A stretch of DNA of 22,552 bases from NCBI GenBank assembly GCA_002373325.1, contig DFKI01000052.1, positions 1 to 22,552 of the forward strand, written 5' to 3'. Both the position numbers and the translations under genes were made by a program. Below the pieces are notes generated by a model. That model saw only the letters and a list, made by a program, of their open reading frames with translations, was not told the DNA's origin and did not search any database. Positions 15,907 through 22,552 of the stretch are shown here, in pieces (the first letter of the stretch is position 1; each line of letters opens with the position of its first letter). The DNA comes from Treponema sp. UBA3649 (GTDB lineage Bacteria > Spirochaetota > Spirochaetia > Treponematales > Treponemataceae).

Positions 15907-17190
15907 ATGGAGAAGAATTTGATTTTAAAGAAGACTGCCGTGTGTTTCGTGCTTGCTTTTTTTGCATTGGGATTTTCTAGTGCGGGGGGAACGAAAGAAA
16001 AGGACATGGCAAATATCAAAAGTGAAAAAGAAAGCGGAAGTGTGGAGATGAATGTCGCTCAGTATGCAAGGATTCTGAATGTGATGGCGAAAGTGCGCCG
16101 TGGTGAAAAAGTGTGTGTCGCAAGCTTCGGAGGTTCAATCACTACCGGATATAATTCTGAACCGAAGGAGGAGAACTCCTGGTCTTCGATTGTCGGAAGG
16201 TGGTGGAAGAAAAAAGGTGCGGAGTACGGCTCGGACGTAAGATTTATGAACGAGGGTGTTTCCGGGACCGATTCCGCATGGGGAACTGCCAGGGCAGATG
16301 TGCATCTTTTTAAGAACAATGTTGACTTCGTGCATCTTGAGTTTGCGATGAACGATCAGTGGCTTGAGAAACAGGTCAGGAACCGGAGCTACGAGGGTCT
16401 TATCCGCCAGATTATGAACGGAAGCGACCGAGCTATTATGGCTCTTTTTGTCAATGAGAGAAACGGAGTCCAGAGCAGTCAGCAGGGGGAGCAGCAGCCA
16501 ATCTGTGAGCATTACGGAATCCCTTTCGTGAGCTGGAAAGACTGTGAGAAAAAGGAGAAGGGCAGCTCTCTTGACTGGAACCTGTACTTTGACGGTGAGG
16601 AGTCGATTCATCCGAACAATGCGGGACATGCCGAGATTGGAAAATTCATTGTGGAGCGTCTTGATGAAATCTGGAACCTGCTTCCTGAAGATGACACATC
16701 CCTTCCTGCCGTGGACCGAAATCTCCCTCCGCCAATTACCGATACCGGGTATGAGTATGTGGAATTTCTTGCATCATCTGACGTGGAGCCGGAATCTAAC
16801 ACCGGGTGGAACAAAGGGAGTCCTGTACATCCTGAGTGGGTGTCTCATGGCGGTGCGAGGAGCGGATGGTCAACGATGAGCGAGGGAGCCGAGATGATTT
16901 TCCGTGTGCATGGAACTTCGGTGAACGTACTCTACAGCGAAAGCGACTCATTCAGAAATGCCCAGGCATGGGTGGAAAACGACGACGGAAGTCCAGCGAA
17001 AAAAATCACCATTCCGTGCATGAACCCGATCCGACAGGGATACCTTGGCTGGGGAAGCCGTGAGCTTGTGTCATGCGACGAGGAAAGGGATTTTGTTGTT
17101 CACGTAATCTGTCCAAAGGCAAGGGCTACGGAGCAGAAAAAGGAGTGCAACATCTGTGGATTGCTTGTCACACACCTTTCTCCGAATTGA
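15907..17190 (+). CDS. Exported SGNH/GDSL-family hydrolase, probable carbohydrate esterase
   Basis: Exported hydrolase of up to 427 aa. The signal peptide (KKTAVCFVLAFFALGFSSA) is followed by a charged linker and an SGNH domain at about 50-265. Block I is VASFGGSITTG with nucleophile Ser77, block II is NEGVSGTDS with Gly117, block III is FAMNDQ with Asn149, and block V is EESIHPNNAGH with His235. The acid three residues before the His is Glu232, where Asp is usual. A second beta-rich domain (about 285-425) may bind the substrate. Enzymes of this type often remove acetyl or other acyl groups from plant glycans, and the place after a sugar-uptake operon fits, but the substrate is inferred. The start is uncertain: ATG 15907 lacks a good ribosome-binding site, while TTG 15919 has GGAG six bases upstream and would give a shorter signal peptide. 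Confidence 0.85.
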   Translation: MEKNLILKKTAVCFVLAFFALGFSSAGGTKEKDMANIKSEKESGSVEMNVAQYARILNVMAKVRRGEKVCVASFGGSITTGYNSEPKEENSWSSIVGRWWKKKGAEYGSDVRFMNEGVSGTDSAWGTARADVHLFKNNVDFVHLEFAMNDQWLEKQVRNRSYEGLIRQIMNGSDRAIMALFVNERNGVQSSQQGEQQPICEHYGIPFVSWKDCEKKEKGSSLDWNLYFDGEESIHPNNAGHAEIGKFIVERLDEIWNLLPEDDTSLPAVDRNLPPPITDTGYEYVEFLASSDVEPESNTGWNKGSPVHPEWVSHGGARSGWSTMSEGAEMIFRVHGTSVNVLYSESDSFRNAQAWVENDDGSPAKKITIPCMNPIRQGYLGWGSRELVSCDEERDFVVHVICPKARATEQKKECNICGLLVTHLSPN

Positions 17191-17197
17191 AATCTTC

Positions 17198-17746
17198 CTA
17201 CAGGAAAAGCCACGAGAAGTCAAAGCAGGATGAGATTCCCAAGTGCGGCGAGAGAATCAGTCCGTTTGTTCCATAGGAAACCGCGCATCCTGCCCTGATT
17301 CCGATTATCTCCGCGAAATGCAACATGGCGCTCGCATCCGCCATAAGAGACCAGCCGAGTCCTATGGTGGAATCATTTGCGGGCATTATGTCGTTCACCG
17401 AGTACAAAAATCCTTGAACGCCCCCGGCCAAATCGGTGTAGAAATATTCCGTGATGTGCCATGAGACTCCTCCGAGCAGTTTCAAATCTCCCTGCAAGGA
17501 TTTGTTCTCGACCCCGCATCCCGCGCTGAAAAAGATGATGGGTGTCATGTAGTTTTCCGGCATGAGATGGAACGTTACTCCCATGTCCCCTCCGAACCCA
17601 TTGACGGCGGAGTCGAGAGTTTTTCCGCCAAGATGTGCGTATCCGTTAAGCGAGTAGATTATTCCTTCCGTAGGTGAGTCCGAATATGCGGATGCAAAAA
17701 AAGGGAGCGCAAAAATTACCGCAAGCAACAAAATGATTTTTTTCAT
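17198..17746 (-). CDS. Small outer-membrane-barrel-like protein
   Basis: Exported protein of 182 aa with no family I recognise. A signal peptide (MKKIILLLAVIFALPFFASA) is followed by about 160 residues of alternating polar and hydrophobic, Gly- and aromatic-rich stretches (GYAHLGGKTLDSAVNGFGGD, LLGGVSWHITEYFYTDLAGG, LSPHLGISSCFDFSWLFL), ending in aromatic and Leu residues. This pattern fits an eight-strand outer-membrane beta-barrel, an inference from composition only. The start ATG 17746 has AAGGAGGC upstream, and a near-consensus promoter lies directly behind it. It converges on the SGNH gene with only seven bases between the two stops. Confidence 0.7.
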   Translation of the reverse strand: MKKIILLLAVIFALPFFASAYSDSPTEGIIYSLNGYAHLGGKTLDSAVNGFGGDMGVTFHLMPENYMTPIIFFSAGCGVENKSLQGDLKLLGGVSWHITEYFYTDLAGGVQGFLYSVNDIMPANDSTIGLGWSLMADASAMLHFAEIIGIRAGCAVSYGTNGLILSPHLGISSCFDFSWLFL

Positions 17747-17766
17747 GGCTGCCTCCTTGATATAAA

Positions 17767-17795
17767 ATTATAACATGCGTTTTTGGTGCGGTCAA
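17767..17795 (-). promoter_or_regulatory. Sigma70-type promoter for the barrel-like gene
   Basis: On the minus strand TTGACC (17790-17795), a 17-base spacer and a perfect TATAAT (17767-17772). Transcription should start near 17760, giving a short leader of about 14 bases that still contains the AAGGAGGC site. Confidence 0.8.
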
Positions 17796-17805
17796 GTGTG
17801 AGTGA

Positions 17806-17835
17806 TTGACAAGAGTATTTTAAGAATGCTAAGAT
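17806..17835 (+). promoter_or_regulatory. Extended -10 promoter for the DUF4874/DUF4832-like gene
   Basis: TTGACA (17806-17811), an 18-base spacer and TAAGAT (17830-17835) preceded by TGC, an extended -10. The start point would be near 17842, just before the GGGGG ribosome-binding site at 17844-17848. It is back to back with the minus-strand promoter, leaving only ten bases between the two -35 boxes. Confidence 0.7.
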
Positions 17836-17857
17836 GCCGTAAAGGGGGATTTTCAAC

Positions 17858-19312
17858 ATGAGATGCAAAATCAGTTTTCTTCTGTTTTCTCTCGCTCTTT
17901 GCCAGATATTTTTTTCATGTGCGGCTTCTTCGGAAGATGACCCGGATATTTTTTTGAATAATACGGACGGAATCATTTACAATCCTGACATGGGTTTTTA
18001 CAGCTCGATTGACGTGAAAGTGGGGGAGAATGGAATTTCCGGTTTCGCTCACTTGAAAAATGCGATAAAGGAATCTCCGACTCTTTTTGACGGAAGCTAT
18101 TCCCCGGACGCGACATTTCCTCTTCTGCATCTGAAATTTGACATAAGTGATTTTTCCGGCAGGATAAACTCATCCGGCGACAAGGATTTGACCGACAAGG
18201 CCCTTTCCGACATTGACGCTCTTTTGTCCCGCGTTGAGGATTCTGAAAAGACTGCCATAATCAGATTCGCATACGACCCCGGCTATGATGGAAAAACTGA
18301 TTCGGACGGAAAATATGCCGATGTGGAGCCTTTTGATTTTGAGATGATTCTTTCACACATCGAAGCTCTTTGTCCGGTTTTAAAAAATCATGAGAGGGCA
18401 ATCACTGCCATTGAGTGCGGAATGATTGGACCTTGGGGAGAGATGCATTCCACGACTTTTGCCCGGGGAAAGGACGGCGATGAATTTTACTACATCGTGA
18501 GTGTCATTAATAAATTTCTTGAGTGCCTTGACGGATGCGGAATCCCACTTTTGGTGCGGCAGCCGAGCTTCATCTATGCCACTGTCGGAAGGGATTACAA
18601 ATCTTCTTACAAGCCTTCTTCTTCGGATGATTTTTACAGGCTCGGAATCTATAACGACGGATACCTTGGCTCACCGACTGACTTTGGGACTTTCAGGGAA
18701 GAGCGGAAAGCGGAGATTGATTTTCTGAAAAGTTTCACTGACCACACACCATACGGAGGAGAACTTTGCGACGGGGAAAATGCCCTTTGGAAAAGCGACT
18801 TGAGTTCCGCCGTGGAGGAGATGAGTGACGTGCATCTTTCTTTCCTCAACATAGGATGGAACGACGGGGCCTTGAGAAATCTCTTTGAAAAAAAGAAATA
18901 CAGATACGAAGGTGAGCAGGCTTTTATCTATATTATCAAGCACATGGGCTACAGATATTGTGTTGAAAAATCACGTGTCGTGCCTGAGGACGGAAATGTG
19001 AATGTGTCCATGGAAATCAAAAACTCAGGATTTGCCGACATGCCCATGCACAGAAAAAAGAACGTGCTCGTGTTTTTCGTAAGGGAGGACGGTACCGTTG
19101 TGAATGAGGGCGGGACTGTTGTTTCCGGCGCGATTTTTGAGGGAACAACAAGAAGTCTTTCCTTCAGCGTGGAATCTCCTTCTGAAAGCGGTGTTTACGA
19201 CCTGTGTTTCAGAATGTGCGACAGTGACGGAAAATATCCCGTGAGATTTTCTTCTCCTTCGTGGAATGCAGAAATCGGGGCAAACGTGCTTGGAAAAATC
19301 AGCGTTGAATGA
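17858..19312 (+). CDS. DUF4874/DUF4832-like lipoprotein, glycosidase-like barrel
   Basis: Lipoprotein of 484 aa with lipobox IFFSC (Cys21). The body fits the DUF4874 plus DUF4832 pair: an N-terminal NPDMGFYSS segment (about 42-50), LLHLKFDISDF and TAIIRFAYDPGY as barrel strands, then AITAIECGMIGPWGEMHS and the DUF4832-like RLGIYNDGYLGSPTDFGTF (about 267-285). A C-terminal beta domain (about 380-484) ends the chain. The GPWGEMH segment, with Trp and Glu at a strand end, looks like a glycosidase active-site strand, but no activity is known to me, so this is inference. A start at ATG 17858 with GGGGG nine bases upstream and its own promoter mark it as a separate transcription unit. It may act on the same glycans as the upstream system. 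Confidence 0.8.
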   Translation: MRCKISFLLFSLALCQIFFSCAASSEDDPDIFLNNTDGIIYNPDMGFYSSIDVKVGENGISGFAHLKNAIKESPTLFDGSYSPDATFPLLHLKFDISDFSGRINSSGDKDLTDKALSDIDALLSRVEDSEKTAIIRFAYDPGYDGKTDSDGKYADVEPFDFEMILSHIEALCPVLKNHERAITAIECGMIGPWGEMHSTTFARGKDGDEFYYIVSVINKFLECLDGCGIPLLVRQPSFIYATVGRDYKSSYKPSSSDDFYRLGIYNDGYLGSPTDFGTFREERKAEIDFLKSFTDHTPYGGELCDGENALWKSDLSSAVEEMSDVHLSFLNIGWNDGALRNLFEKKKYRYEGEQAFIYIIKHMGYRYCVEKSRVVPEDGNVNVSMEIKNSGFADMPMHRKKNVLVFFVREDGTVVNEGGTVVSGAIFEGTTRSLSFSVESPSESGVYDLCFRMCDSDGKYPVRFSSPSWNAEIGANVLGKISVE

Positions 19313-19328
19313 AGTTCGCGTTGAATGA
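19302..19328 (+). repeat. 11-bp direct repeat at the 3' end of the lipoprotein gene
   Basis: GCGTTGAATGA occurs at 19302-19312, including the stop codon, and again at 19318-19328, probably a small tandem duplication. The second copy is outside the coding sequence. Confidence 0.7.
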
Positions 19329-19348
19329 CCTGGATTTTATTTTTTCGC

Positions 19349-19501
19349 TTAATTCTTGCTGTTTATGACCAGAGCGGCGATGGCACCCGGAACCCATCCT
19401 GCGCAGGTGAGTATGAAGGTCAGCAGCACGGAGCCGCATCCCTTGTCGAGTACGGCGAGAGGTGGAAAAATCAAGCACAGTATGACACGTCCGCAACCCA
19501 T
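19349..19501 (-). CDS. YqaE/Pmp3-family small membrane protein
   Basis: A 50-residue protein with two membrane helices: MGCGRVILCLIFPPLAVLDK forms the first, and LLTFILTCAGWVPGAIAALV the second. The FPPLAV motif, the Gly-containing turn (KGCGS) and GWVPGAIAAL are the hallmarks of the Pmp3/YqaE family (UPF0057), small hydrophobic proteins linked to membrane potential and salt or stress tolerance in other organisms. GGAGG lies six bases upstream of the ATG. It is downstream of the isocitrate dehydrogenase gene but separated from it by a terminator-like hairpin; a -10-like TAGAAT at 19520-19525 has no convincing -35. It stops 36 bases from the convergent lipoprotein gene. The role here is not known. 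Confidence 0.88.
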   Translation of the reverse strand: MGCGRVILCLIFPPLAVLDKGCGSVLLTFILTCAGWVPGAIAALVINSKN

Positions 19502-19533
19502 TTGTTTCCTCCAACATGTATTCTAAAAAGGTT

Positions 19534-19566
19534 AAAAATCACCCCACCGCACATTGGTACGGCAGG
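19534..19566 (-). terminator. Terminator after the isocitrate dehydrogenase gene
   Basis: On the minus strand CCTGCCGTAC (19557-19566) pairs with GTGCGGTGGG (19543-19552) around a CAAT loop, ten pairs with three G-U, followed by GTGATTTTT. The G-U pairs form only in the minus-strand RNA, which sets the direction. The T-run begins a few bases late, so strength is uncertain. Confidence 0.6.
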
Positions 19567-19588
19567 TATGAAAATCAAGGGGAAATCC

Positions 19589-20785
19589 TTAGAGGCGGCT
19601 TGCAATCTCGTCGATGTATTCCCAGCTGTTCACAATCTTTTTCGGCGCGGGGTCCGCAAGTTTGGCAAGGTCTCCCGTCATAATTCCGTCTTCGATTGTA
19701 CCCAGGGTCGCCTTTTCGAGTTTGTGCGCGAAATCGGCAAGGTCGGGGGTTCCGTCAAGCTCGGCTCTCTTTGCAAGCGCTCCTGTCCATGCGAAAATCG
19801 TGGCCACCGGATTCGTGGAGGTCTTTTCTCCCTTGAGGTAGCGGTAGTAATGCTTCTGGACGGTTCCGTGGCTCGCCTCGTACTCAAACTCACCGTTGGG
19901 ACAGACCAAAACGCTCGTCATCATGGCAAGGCTTCCACATGCGGAGGCAATCATGTCGCTCATAACGTCACCGTCGTAGTTCTTGCATGCCCAGAGAAAT
20001 CCGCCCTCGCTCTTTACGACACGTGCGACCGCGTCATCAATGAGTGTGTAGAAGTAGGTGAGGCCCGCCTTTTCGAATTTTTCCTTGTACTCCTCGTCGA
20101 AAATTCTCTGCATGATGGCCTTGAAATTTCCGTCGTAAATCTTGCTGATTGTGTCCTTCGCCCCGAACCAAACGTCAATCTTCTGGTCGAGCGCATAGTT
20201 GAAGCAGCAGCGTGCGAAGCTTTCGATGGACCCGTCAAGGTTGTGGATTCCCTGGATGATTCCCGGTCCCTTCATTTCCATAATGGTCTTTCGGATTTCC
20301 TTTCCGTCGCTTCCTGTAAAAACAAGCTCGGCTTTTCCTGCTGTGGGTGTCTTTATCTCGCAGTTCTTGTAGACATCTCCGTAAGCGTGGCGGCCAAGTG
20401 TAATCGGCTTTTTCCAGCAGCTCACGGTTCCCTTGATGTTGTTTACGAAAATGGGGGTGCGGAAAACTGTTCCGTCGAGCTCACCGCGAAGGATTCCGTT
20501 GGGACTTGGAGTCAGGTGGGTCAGCTTGTACTCTTCAACGCGGGCCTGATTTGATGTGATTGTCGCGCATTTTACTCCAACGCCAAGTCTCTTGATTGCG
20601 GCTGCGGCTTCGTAGGTGATTTTATCATCGGTTTTGTCGCGCTCGGTGATTGAGAGGTCGAAGTATTCCGTCTTCAAATCCACGAAGGGAAGAATCAGCT
20701 TGTCCTTGATAAGCTTCCAAAGCACACGGGTCATCTCGTCGCCATCAAGCTCGGCGATTGCATTTTTCATCTGAATTTTTGCCAT
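19589..20785 (-). CDS. icd: NADP-dependent isocitrate dehydrogenase, eukaryote-like type
   Basis: Oxidises isocitrate to 2-oxoglutarate and CO2 with reduction of NADP, supplying 2-oxoglutarate for glutamate synthesis and NADPH. The protein (398 aa) aligns by eye without gaps to the first half of human IDH1. Substrate residues Ser94, Asn96, Arg100, Arg109, Arg132 and Tyr139 fall at the same numbers (SPNGILRGELDGTVFR; LGRHAYGDVY). The metal-binding segment LIDDAVARVVKSEGGFLWACKNYDGDVMSD is conserved. In the NADP loop HGTVQKHYY, the His of the human RH pair is kept and the Arg is a Lys. I chose ATG 20785 with GGAG upstream; an in-frame ATG at 20821 lies upstream of the predicted transcription start and has no ribosome-binding site. 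It belongs to the homodimeric type, not the E. coli type. Confidence 0.97.
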   Translation of the reverse strand: MAKIQMKNAIAELDGDEMTRVLWKLIKDKLILPFVDLKTEYFDLSITERDKTDDKITYEAAAAIKRLGVGVKCATITSNQARVEEYKLTHLTPSPNGILRGELDGTVFRTPIFVNNIKGTVSCWKKPITLGRHAYGDVYKNCEIKTPTAGKAELVFTGSDGKEIRKTIMEMKGPGIIQGIHNLDGSIESFARCCFNYALDQKIDVWFGAKDTISKIYDGNFKAIMQRIFDEEYKEKFEKAGLTYFYTLIDDAVARVVKSEGGFLWACKNYDGDVMSDMIASACGSLAMMTSVLVCPNGEFEYEASHGTVQKHYYRYLKGEKTSTNPVATIFAWTGALAKRAELDGTPDLADFAHKLEKATLGTIEDGIMTGDLAKLADPAPKKIVNSWEYIDEIASRL

Positions 20786-20824
20786 TTTTTTTCTCCATAA
20801 TAAGGGGGAATTTCCCTGCATTCG

Positions 20825-20853
20825 ATTTTAGCATTTCCCCGTCTAAAATTCAA
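20825..20853 (-). promoter_or_regulatory. Promoter of icd
   Basis: On the minus strand TTGAAT (20848-20853), a 17-base spacer and TAAAAT (20825-20830) preceded by TGC (extended -10). The start point should lie near 20818, giving a leader of about 33 bases before ATG 20785. This separates icd from the map operon upstream. Confidence 0.7.
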
Positions 20854-20883
20854 GGGATATATCGCTGCCTGTAGAAGTCAAGT

Positions 20884-20910
20884 TCTCAACTCTCAACTCT
20901 CAACTCTCAG
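20884..20910. repeat. Heptanucleotide tandem repeat
   Basis: TCTCAAC repeats with period seven at 20884, 20891 and 20898, followed by a partial, diverged copy from 20905. On the minus strand the unit is GTTGAGA, and the stop codon of the membrane-protein gene (TGA at 20900-20902) lies inside the array; most of the array is non-coding. Confidence 0.85.
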
Positions 20911-21655
20911 TTCTCACCTTAATACTTTCCTCAATCTTTTTCATAAAATCATCGCTGAACTGTTCTCTTAGCGGCAGGAACATGACAATCTCGTAGTGGG
21001 AGCCCTCCGCGTAACCGAATGCGAATCCGGTGTGGGAGAGAGTTTTGTTCCTGAGTTTGTTCGTGTAGGTGAAGCGTCCCTTGACAAGAGTGGGGGAAAC
21101 CTCGGTTGTGTCCTTGTCCCAGACTAGAGTTTTGGAGCCGTAGCGGGTGAGAATGGCTGTGACGGCATTTCCAACGCAGGATTCCAAAGTCGGTTTGTCG
21201 CGAGTGAAGTCGTAGGTGTAACAGGCCACGTATCGGTTCATGTTCTCGTTGGTTAGCACTTTCACGTCGGCGTTATCCGGCAGCTGTCCCTTCAAGTTCT
21301 TTTCCTTGAGCACAGAGGGGTAGGCGAAGGTGATTTTATCAAGCTCGTGTACCGGCCATTCTTTTTTTACGATGTATCTGTCCGAAGTGAGGTATGAGGA
21401 TGCTGTAATCATGGATGTTAAAATCAAGAGGCAGATTACAAGGGACGCAATCTTTGCCTTTTTGCCCAGCTTGAATGTGATGAGTCCGATTACCGCACCC
21501 AGGACCGCAAGACCCACCACTGTGATGAATGACAAGAGCGTGACCGAGTTTCTTTCCCAGACCCTGCTCTTGAAAATCATTCCGCCGGATGAGCAAATCC
21601 ACAGGCATAAAACCGGCCAGAGATTGTTCAGGTACTTCTTTTCTTTTTCATCCAT
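20900..21655 (-). CDS. Membrane protein of unknown function
   Basis: I do not recognise this 251-residue protein. Three hydrophobic segments lie in the N-terminal part (about 12-28, 38-62 and 68-90: LLSFITVVGLAVLGAVIGLI; IASLVICLLILTSMITASSY). A polar domain of about 160 residues follows (SDRYIVKKEWPVHELDKITF to the C-terminus), probably outside the cytoplasm. That domain alternates beta-type stretches and contains FAYPSVLKEKN and GRFTYTNKLRNKT, somewhat like bacterial surface domains that bind or sense small ligands, but no motif settles it. ATG 21655 is preceded by GGAGGG at eight bases. It follows map by 31 bases on the same strand and is probably co-transcribed with it. Confidence 0.75.
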   Translation of the reverse strand: MDEKEKKYLNNLWPVLCLWICSSGGMIFKSRVWERNSVTLLSFITVVGLAVLGAVIGLITFKLGKKAKIASLVICLLILTSMITASSYLTSDRYIVKKEWPVHELDKITFAYPSVLKEKNLKGQLPDNADVKVLTNENMNRYVACYTYDFTRDKPTLESCVGNAVTAILTRYGSKTLVWDKDTTEVSPTLVKGRFTYTNKLRNKTLSHTGFAFGYAEGSHYEIVMFLPLREQFSDDFMKKIEESIKVRTES

Positions 21656-21686
21656 GATTTTTCCCTCCTATTTATGTACGCAATCC

Positions 21687-22484
21687 TTACCAGGACGAGC
21701 CTTTCATACAGGACGAGCCGTTATAGTCCAAATCTGTCAGAACCTCGGTGTGATCCGGAAAAACTGCGAGAGTGTGCTCCTCATGGCAGCTCCAGCTACC
21801 GTCGGCGGTAAACACGTTCCAGTCGCTCTCATCATCTCCGGTAATCACGTCTCCCTTTCCCTCGTTGATCATCGGCTCTACGGCAAGCACCATGCCCGGC
21901 TGAATCCTTGGGTTCGGACCCTTGAACGGATAGTTGTTCGGAACGCTCGGATCCTCATGCACGTCAAGGCCCACCCCATGTCCGCAATAATCATAGACCA
22001 CGCCGTATCCGTTTTGATTTGCGGCCACATCGGTGACAGCACGCGCTATGTCAGAAAGACGGTTTCCTTTTACGCACTGTGAGATTCCTGCAAGAAGAGC
22101 CTCCCTTGTCACGCGGACCAGTTTTCTGTGCTCGGGTCTAACGTTTCCTACCATCACCGTATGGCAGCTGTCGCTTATGTATCCGTCAAGGTTGATTCCT
22201 ATGTCAAGCGAAACTATGTCACCGTCCTGCACGAATCTCTTTTTTGAGGGGATGCCGTGTATGACCTGATTGTTTATGCTTATGCATGCGCATCCTGGAA
22301 ATCCCTCGGCGTACCATGCGGGTTTTCCTCCATGCTTCCTCACGAAATCCACGCACCAGTCGTCAATCTCCTTCGTGCTCACACCCGGCTTCACTTTCGG
22401 TATGATTTCATTGAACAAATCTGCCAGCTCATGGCAGCTCTTCCTGATTTTGTTGATTTGGTCATCGTTCTTAAGTCTTATCAT
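21687..22484 (-). CDS. map: Methionine aminopeptidase, type I
   Basis: Removes the initiator methionine from nascent proteins; a cytoplasmic metalloenzyme. The 265 residues match the family throughout. The five metal ligands are Asp94 (SLDIGIN), Asp105 (YISDSCH), His169 (YCGHGVG), Glu203 (AVEPM) and Glu236 (HEEHT); the catalytic-site histidines are His76 (VIHGIP) and His176 (DVHEDP). ATG 22484 has AGAGG six bases upstream. The C-terminus ends in an unusual Gly/Ser repeat (GSSCMKGSSW) encoded by an 11-bp direct repeat (21691-21701 and 21709-21719), which probably arose by an 18-bp in-frame duplication and does not touch the active site. The gene is likely the first visible member of an operon that enters the window from the right. 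Confidence 0.97.
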   Translation of the reverse strand: MIRLKNDDQINKIRKSCHELADLFNEIIPKVKPGVSTKEIDDWCVDFVRKHGGKPAWYAEGFPGCACISINNQVIHGIPSKKRFVQDGDIVSLDIGINLDGYISDSCHTVMVGNVRPEHRKLVRVTREALLAGISQCVKGNRLSDIARAVTDVAANQNGYGVVYDYCGHGVGLDVHEDPSVPNNYPFKGPNPRIQPGMVLAVEPMINEGKGDVITGDDESDWNVFTADGSWSCHEEHTLAVFPDHTEVLTDLDYNGSSCMKGSSW

Positions 22485-22552
22485 ATATTACCTCTTTGAT
22501 CCTTTAAACCCAATTTTCCGGCGGCGGTCCTGCATGCCTGGGCAGTCCTTGG

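Noticed and set aside
19520..19525. TAGAAT as a -10 box for the YqaE-like gene
   Set aside because: The -35 position falls inside the icd terminator hairpin with no match to TTGACA.
19325..20554. 409-residue open frame on the plus strand
   Set aside because: It lies almost wholly opposite icd, whose family match is unambiguous; the plus-strand product has no recognisable domain, signal or ribosome-binding site.
21330..22082. 250-residue plus-strand open frame
   Set aside because: It is antisense to the membrane-protein and map genes, and both minus-strand genes have good starts and, for map, all catalytic residues.
22485..22552. Possible C-terminus of a gene upstream of map on the minus strand
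   Set aside because: Two frames are open to the window edge, one ending at 22504-22506 and one overlapping the map start codon. Neither 14- nor 23-residue fragment matches a family I know, so no coding call is made.
1..22552. tRNA, rRNA, CRISPR arrays, insertion sequences, phage genes
   Set aside because: No cloverleaf or rRNA-like stretch, regular spacer array, transposase or integrase motif was seen in reading either strand.

Overview
The window reads as chromosomal DNA of a Treponema-like spirochaete. I infer this from the housekeeping genes, the many lipoproteins with relaxed lipoboxes and the glycan-uptake gene style; no rRNA or other taxonomic marker is present, so it stays an inference. 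No tRNA, rRNA, CRISPR array, transposase or phage gene was seen.

Layout. (1) 1-1194: the end of a translation operon, trmD (5' end cut by the window) and rplS, closed by a bidirectional terminator. (2) 1285-2568, minus strand: two paralogous small lipoproteins with a carbohydrate-binding-like beta-sandwich. (3) 2569-2963: a 395-bp AT-rich divergent control region with phased A-tracts and an 18-bp palindrome. (4) 2964-13917: a tight seven-gene plus-strand operon. It encodes a giant solute-binding protein with an N-terminal glycan-binding-like ectodomain, a MalF/MalG-type permease pair, a membrane protein fusing an NHL propeller, TPR-like helices and a YIP1-like domain, a large secreted DUF5696-like protein, and a second MalF/MalG-type permease pair. 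(5) 14059-17190: a second solute-binding protein with its own leader and a C-terminal carbohydrate-binding-like module, then a secreted SGNH/GDSL esterase. (6) 17198-19312: an outer-membrane-barrel-like protein (minus) and a DUF4874/DUF4832-like lipoprotein (plus), divergently transcribed from two good sigma70-type promoters. (7) 19349-22484, minus strand: methionine aminopeptidase, an unrecognised membrane protein, a eukaryote-like NADP isocitrate dehydrogenase with its own promoter, and a 50-residue YqaE/Pmp3 membrane protein.

How it may work together. Regions 2 to 5 look like one glycan-acquisition system. Lipoproteins and the ectodomain of the first binding protein could hold a polymer at the cell surface. 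The SGNH esterase and the DUF5696-like protein could trim it. Two binding-protein/permease sets would then import the products, powered by an ATPase encoded elsewhere, since none is present here. The NHL-YIP1 membrane protein sits between the two transporter halves and has no known job; it and the DUF5696-like protein are the least understood parts. The substrate cannot be told from sequence alone, and no transcription factor is encoded in the window.
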